Positions 60,195-64,000 of a DNA stretch of 64,000 nt are shown here, piece after piece. The stretch covers positions 19,911,501 to 19,975,500 of the forward strand of contig JAQISU010000108.1 of NCBI GenBank assembly GCA_029339505.1, in the 5' to 3' direction. The notes under the pieces were generated by a model, which worked only from the letters and a program-made list of their open reading frames with translations, ran no database searches and was not told where the DNA came from. Within the stretch, counting starts at the first letter, position 1. Each line of letters begins with the position of its first letter. The position numbers were made by a program, and so were the translations under genes. The stretch comes from Unio delphinus. Lineage: Eukaryota; Mollusca; Bivalvia; Unionida; Unionidae.

Positions 60195-60875
60195 GGTAGA
60201 CTAATCCGATTAGTGTTATTTGGTCATTATTTACGGTAGACAAATCCGATTAGTGTTATTTGGTCCTTATTTATGGTAGACAAATCCAATTAGTGTTATT
60301 TGGTCATTATTTACGGTAGACAAATCCGATTAGTGTTATTTGGCCATTATTTACGGTAGACAAATCCGATTAGTGTTTTTTGGTCATTATTTAAGGTAGA
60401 CAAATCCGATTAGTGTTATTTGGTCATTATTTACGGTAGACAAATCCGATTAGTGTTATTTGGTCATTATTTACGGTAGACAAATCCGATTAGTGTTATT
60501 TGGTCATTATTTACGGTAGACAAATCCGATTAGTGTTATTTGGTCATTATTTACGGTAGACAAATCCGATTAGTGTTATTTGGTCATTATTTATGGTAGA
60601 CAAATCCGATTAGTGTTATTTGGTCATTATTTACGGTAGACAAATCCCATTAGTGTTATTTGGTCATTATTTACGGTAGACAAATCCAATTAGTGTTATT
60701 TGGTCATTATTTACGGTAGACAAATCCGATTAATGTTATTTGGTCATTATTTACGGTAGACAAATCCGATTAGTGTTATTGGTCATTATTTACGGTAGAC
60801 AAATCCGATTAGTGTAATTTGGTCATTATTTACGGTAGACAAATCCGATTAATGTTATTTGGTCATTATTTACGT
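60195..60875. repeat. 40-bp minisatellite, 17 copies
   Basis: GGTAGACAAATCCGATTAGT+GTTATTTGGTCATTATTTAC, almost always exactly 40 bp (one unit 39). Scattered single-base differences. No higher-order pattern obvious. Confidence 0.97.
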
Positions 60876-60879
60876 CATT

Positions 60880-61570
60880 GCTATTGAGAATATTACGTCT
60901 TATTTTTTTGTGATTCAATATTATCTACGTTAGCTGAATCTGCCTATAAATAGATTTACATACGTATAGTGCAAGGGCATGCAAGAAATTACACACAGTG
61001 TATGAGTTTTAGACTATTTCAACATAATTTATTACAATTATATGAATGCTTCAAAGAAAGATTTAGTACTAAAATGGTTGTGAAAGTTTAAGAATTAATA
61101 GGTGTTCATAACTTTTAGAGCCATATCTGTTTTTACCACGATGTCAAACGACACAAAAATATTGTGCTACTAATTTGGCACTCCTTTTATCCGTTCTTGT
61201 AAGGTCAATTTTGGAATACGCAATTAACGTATATAGCAGTTGGTATGAAAATACAGAAGTCTTAGGTGACAAAATAATTAACAGAAAATTTGTGCAGAAT
61301 AAAACTAATTCCCACTACGACAAACATAGGAAGATGATAGACTTTACATTTGTGAGCGGAAAGACAGAATGATTAGTGTATCATTGCGACTGATGCATTT
61401 CTTTTTAACATTCACTAGTTCTGATTGGGTTAGGAAAATTAGATAGCATTTCCAGTCTTGGACCATCTTGAGCATGGAGACTGATTTAGTGTTGTGTTCT
61501 CTTTGACTGGTTCAGGTGGGTTTAGAAATTTTAGATTTATGACTAGTCTGGGATTTATTGAGCGTGATAC
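60880..61570. other. No feature recognised
   Basis: AT-rich. A 65-codon frame at 61175-61372 begins ALLLSVLVRSILEYAINVYS, faintly like the lvRsiLEYas.vW block of LINE reverse transcriptases, but nothing else supports it. Confidence 0.3.
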
Positions 61571-61574
61571 CAAA

Positions 61575-61765
61575 AAAATGGTATTTGCAGCTGATTCATG
61601 TGGAGATCACCATTAGGAAGCTAGTGTTATGACTGGTCTGCTTGCTGTCAAGTTAATGTGTACGGGTAAGATATGATGCTATATGTCTGCCTTAAAATTC
61701 CCCAGTGATTAGAAGCACTATAAACTGACACACTGCAGACAAAATGTATTAAAGCTACGTTAAAA
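61575..61765 (+). mobile_element. SINE-B body, 5'-truncated or diverged
   Basis: GCTAGTGTTATGACTGGTCT, GCTGTCAAGTTAATGTGTAC, GGGTAAGATATGATGCTATA, TGTCTGCCTTAAAATTCCCC, CACTATAAACTGACACACTG and CAGAC follow the order of the SINE-B at 48636-48968. It ends AAAGCTACGTTAAAAACACA. The tRNA-like head is not recognisable. Confidence 0.78.
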
Positions 61766-61923
61766 ACACAAGAGACAAAACACCAGATAAATCAATGTCG
61801 CCCCTAGATTTACCATCTTTTCTTTTGCAACAATTCAAATGTGAATATTGAACAGATTTTCTTTAACACCGCTCCACACAGTGTTTTTTGTGTTGTACAG
61901 TTAGTGAAAAACTCAGTTACACT

Positions 61924-62012
<89 letters not shown>
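61924..62012. repeat. (TA)n microsatellite
   Basis: About 44 TA units. Confidence 0.98.
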
Positions 62013-62013
<1 letters not shown>

Positions 62014-62124
62014 GTGATATGTCATTGTTTTTGTCACAAATACACACATACGCTGTCAGACTCAAAGTAAAACAATAACTGGCGCTGCCACTCATCAAAA
62101 AGCGTAGGATGTTATTCAAAATTG

Positions 62125-63169
62125 AAAAAAATGTTTACAAATGCTCTCAATCAATTTGGCTGACATAGAAAATATTGCTTATAAATGCTCTCAATCAATT
62201 TGGCTGACATAAAAAATAATGCTTACAAATGCTCTCATAATCAGTTTGACTGACATAGAAAATAATGCTTACCAATGCTCTCAAAATTAGTTCGGCTGAC
62301 ATAGAAAATAATGTTTACAAATGCTCTCAATCAATTTGGCTGACAGAAAATAATGCTTACAAATTGTCTCAATCAATTTGGCTGACATAGAAAATAATGC
62401 TTACAAATGCTCTCATAATCAGTTTGGCTGACATAGAAAATAATGCTTACAAATACTCTCAAAATCAGTTTGGCTGACATAAAAAACAATGCTTACAAAT
62501 GCTCTCATTATCAGTTTGGCTGACATAGAAAATAATGCTTACAAATGCTCTCATCATCAGTTTGGCTGACATAGAAAATAATGCTTACAAATTCTTCTCA
62601 AAATCAGTTTGGCTGACATAGAAAATAATGTTTACAAATGCTTTCATAATCAGTTTGGCTGGCATAGAAAACAATGCTTACAAATGCTCTCATAATCAAT
62701 TTGGCTGGCATAGAAACAATGCTTACAAATGCTCTCATAATCAGTTTGGCTGACATAGAAAATAATGCTTACAAATGCTCTCATAATCAGATTGGCTGAC
62801 ATAGAAAATAATGCTTACAAATACTCTCAAAATCAGTTTGGCTGACATAAAAAACAATGCTTACAAATGCTCTCATTATCAGTTTGGCTGGCATAGAAAA
62901 TAATGCTTACAAATACTCTCGAAATCAGTTTGGCTGACATAAAAAACAATGCTTACAAATGCTCTCATTATCAGTTTGGCTGGCATAGAAAACAATGCTT
63001 ACAAATGCTCTCATAATCAATTTGGCTGGCATAGAAAACAATGCTTACAAATGCTCTCATAATCAATTTGGCTGGCATAGAAACAATGCTTACAAATGCT
63101 CTCATAATCAGTTTGGCTGACATAGAAAATAGTGCTTACAAATGCTCTCATAATCATTTTGGCTGACAT
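62125..63169. repeat. 46-bp minisatellite, about 23 copies, with block duplication
   Basis: The unit contains GACATAGAAAATAATGCTTA and CAAATGCTCTCATAATCAGT+TTGGCT. A marker with one A deleted (GGCATAGAAACAATG) and its neighbours (GGCATAGAAAACAATG, CATAATCAATTTGG) occur together at about 62650-62760 and again at about 63010-63120, 367 bp apart. An eight-unit block was therefore duplicated. Confidence 0.95.
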
Positions 63170-63174
63170 ATTCT

Positions 63175-64000
63175 ACATGCCGTTGAAGCTAATAAAATCA
63201 TAAAAGGGTTCAACTTTTCTTACATATTTATTTTTCATTATACAGCTGTCTTTAACATGTTATCATTTTAGTTATTATAATACTAATTTTGTAATTATAA
63301 AATGCTTTGTTAAGCAAAGGGATGTTAAACGTTAGACATTTTGCAATCAAACTGAAACAATATATATTTGTATGACATTATTGATTTCGAAAGAAACTAT
63401 CTCTTTTAAAAAAAATACCATCTGGTAAAAATTTGTTAATCAATCAGTTGAGGAATTTCAAACAATAACAATGGAAAAAAGGAGTTGTATATTTTCAACG
63501 CATTGTTTTATTACAAAGAATCAGATATAATTTCACCTCTAATTTTTGTCTTGTCCAGAATTTTTTTTATATAATAATGCTGTATGGATTTGAACTAAAA
63601 ATTAAATTTGTATCTTTGGTGAAACTCGTTGCTAAAATTAGAAACATGTTCAGGTTTGATCACTTACTTGGCACCTTCCCATACGCTTAATTGTACTCAC
63701 CTTCGCCAACTTTCAAATGCTGATTTGAAACTCTTCTTTGTAAACAATAAGCATTTTCTGAAGTTAATTTGTAATTGTGTCCTTAAGAATATCATTATTT
63801 GTTTGACGTTTATAGTCACAGGTATTTTTTGAGAAAAACATAAGAAATATTCAAGACAATTATCACCACGAGATATTTGATGTAATTCGTCAACATTTAT
63901 AAAGGATTATTGATTCCAAATTAATTTTGACACATTATTCCATTTGACCTCTATTTTGTACGCAATGAAAGTTATTAATATCTCCACCAAAAAGTACTCT
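63175..64000. other. Unassigned end of window
   Basis: AT-rich. On the minus strand about 57 nt near 63703-63759 lies between TTAACTTCAG and CGAAG|GTGAGTAC, with an open frame KCLLFTKKSFKSAFESWR. It is a weaker exon candidate than those listed separately. Confidence 0.25.

Overview
The window is AT-rich, non-coding animal DNA. It has no long open reading frame, no rRNA or CRISPR, and no operon-like layout. It holds tRNA-derived SINEs, relics of four kinds of autonomous transposon, many long microsatellites, and roughly twenty-five unrelated minisatellite arrays. Both SINE families have a look I associate with mollusc and other lophotrochozoan genomes (a tail domain ending in GGCGTTAAAC plus CAA repeats; a core with ATAATGTAACTGGGTGG). 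My best guess is a marine mollusc or a relative. This is inference from repeat style, not a species call.

Layout. 1-2.2 kb: minisatellites, including a 57-bp array organised as 114-bp dimers. 3.3-6.4 kb: the 3' end of an L2/CR1-like LINE and small splice-bounded open segments on the minus strand. 6.7-7.9 kb: a tetranucleotide mosaic, then a coding-looking segment with one in-frame stop and an A-tract. 9-19.3 kb: microsatellites, GT-rich repeats, a second L2/CR1-like 3' end, and a duplicated segment carrying a perfect CRE-type palindrome. 21.7-22.7 kb: long (TA)n, a dispersed 240-250 bp repeat and a third L2/CR1-like end. 26.2-28.7 kb: two SINE-A copies and a decayed Polinton/Maverick-type DNA polymerase B. 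29.2-33.6 kb: 25-bp and 31-bp minisatellites flanking a Ty3/Gypsy pol relic whose domains are out of order. 35.6-40.4 kb: a perfect 41-bp array and a SINE. 40.7-44.8 kb: a nearly complete but dead APE-type LINE with a C-terminal zinc finger. 45-52.5 kb: hairpin-forming and higher-order minisatellites and two SINE-B copies. 54.8-56.3 kb: an RTE-type LINE relic and a candidate exon. 58.6-63.2 kb: (GATA)n, then 32-, 40- and 46-bp arrays and a third SINE-B.

No intact host gene can be called. Several short minus-strand segments have good splice sites at both ends and an open frame (3.3, 6.3, 24.7 and 56.2 kb), so the window could be mostly intron of a large minus-strand gene. Donor-like hexamers are common in AT-rich DNA, so these stay tentative. 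No transposon here looks able to move. The SINEs would depend on LINE machinery encoded elsewhere. The most notable pattern is the density of independent minisatellite families, several with higher-order structure or hairpin-forming units. I found no undescribed defence-like or metabolic system.
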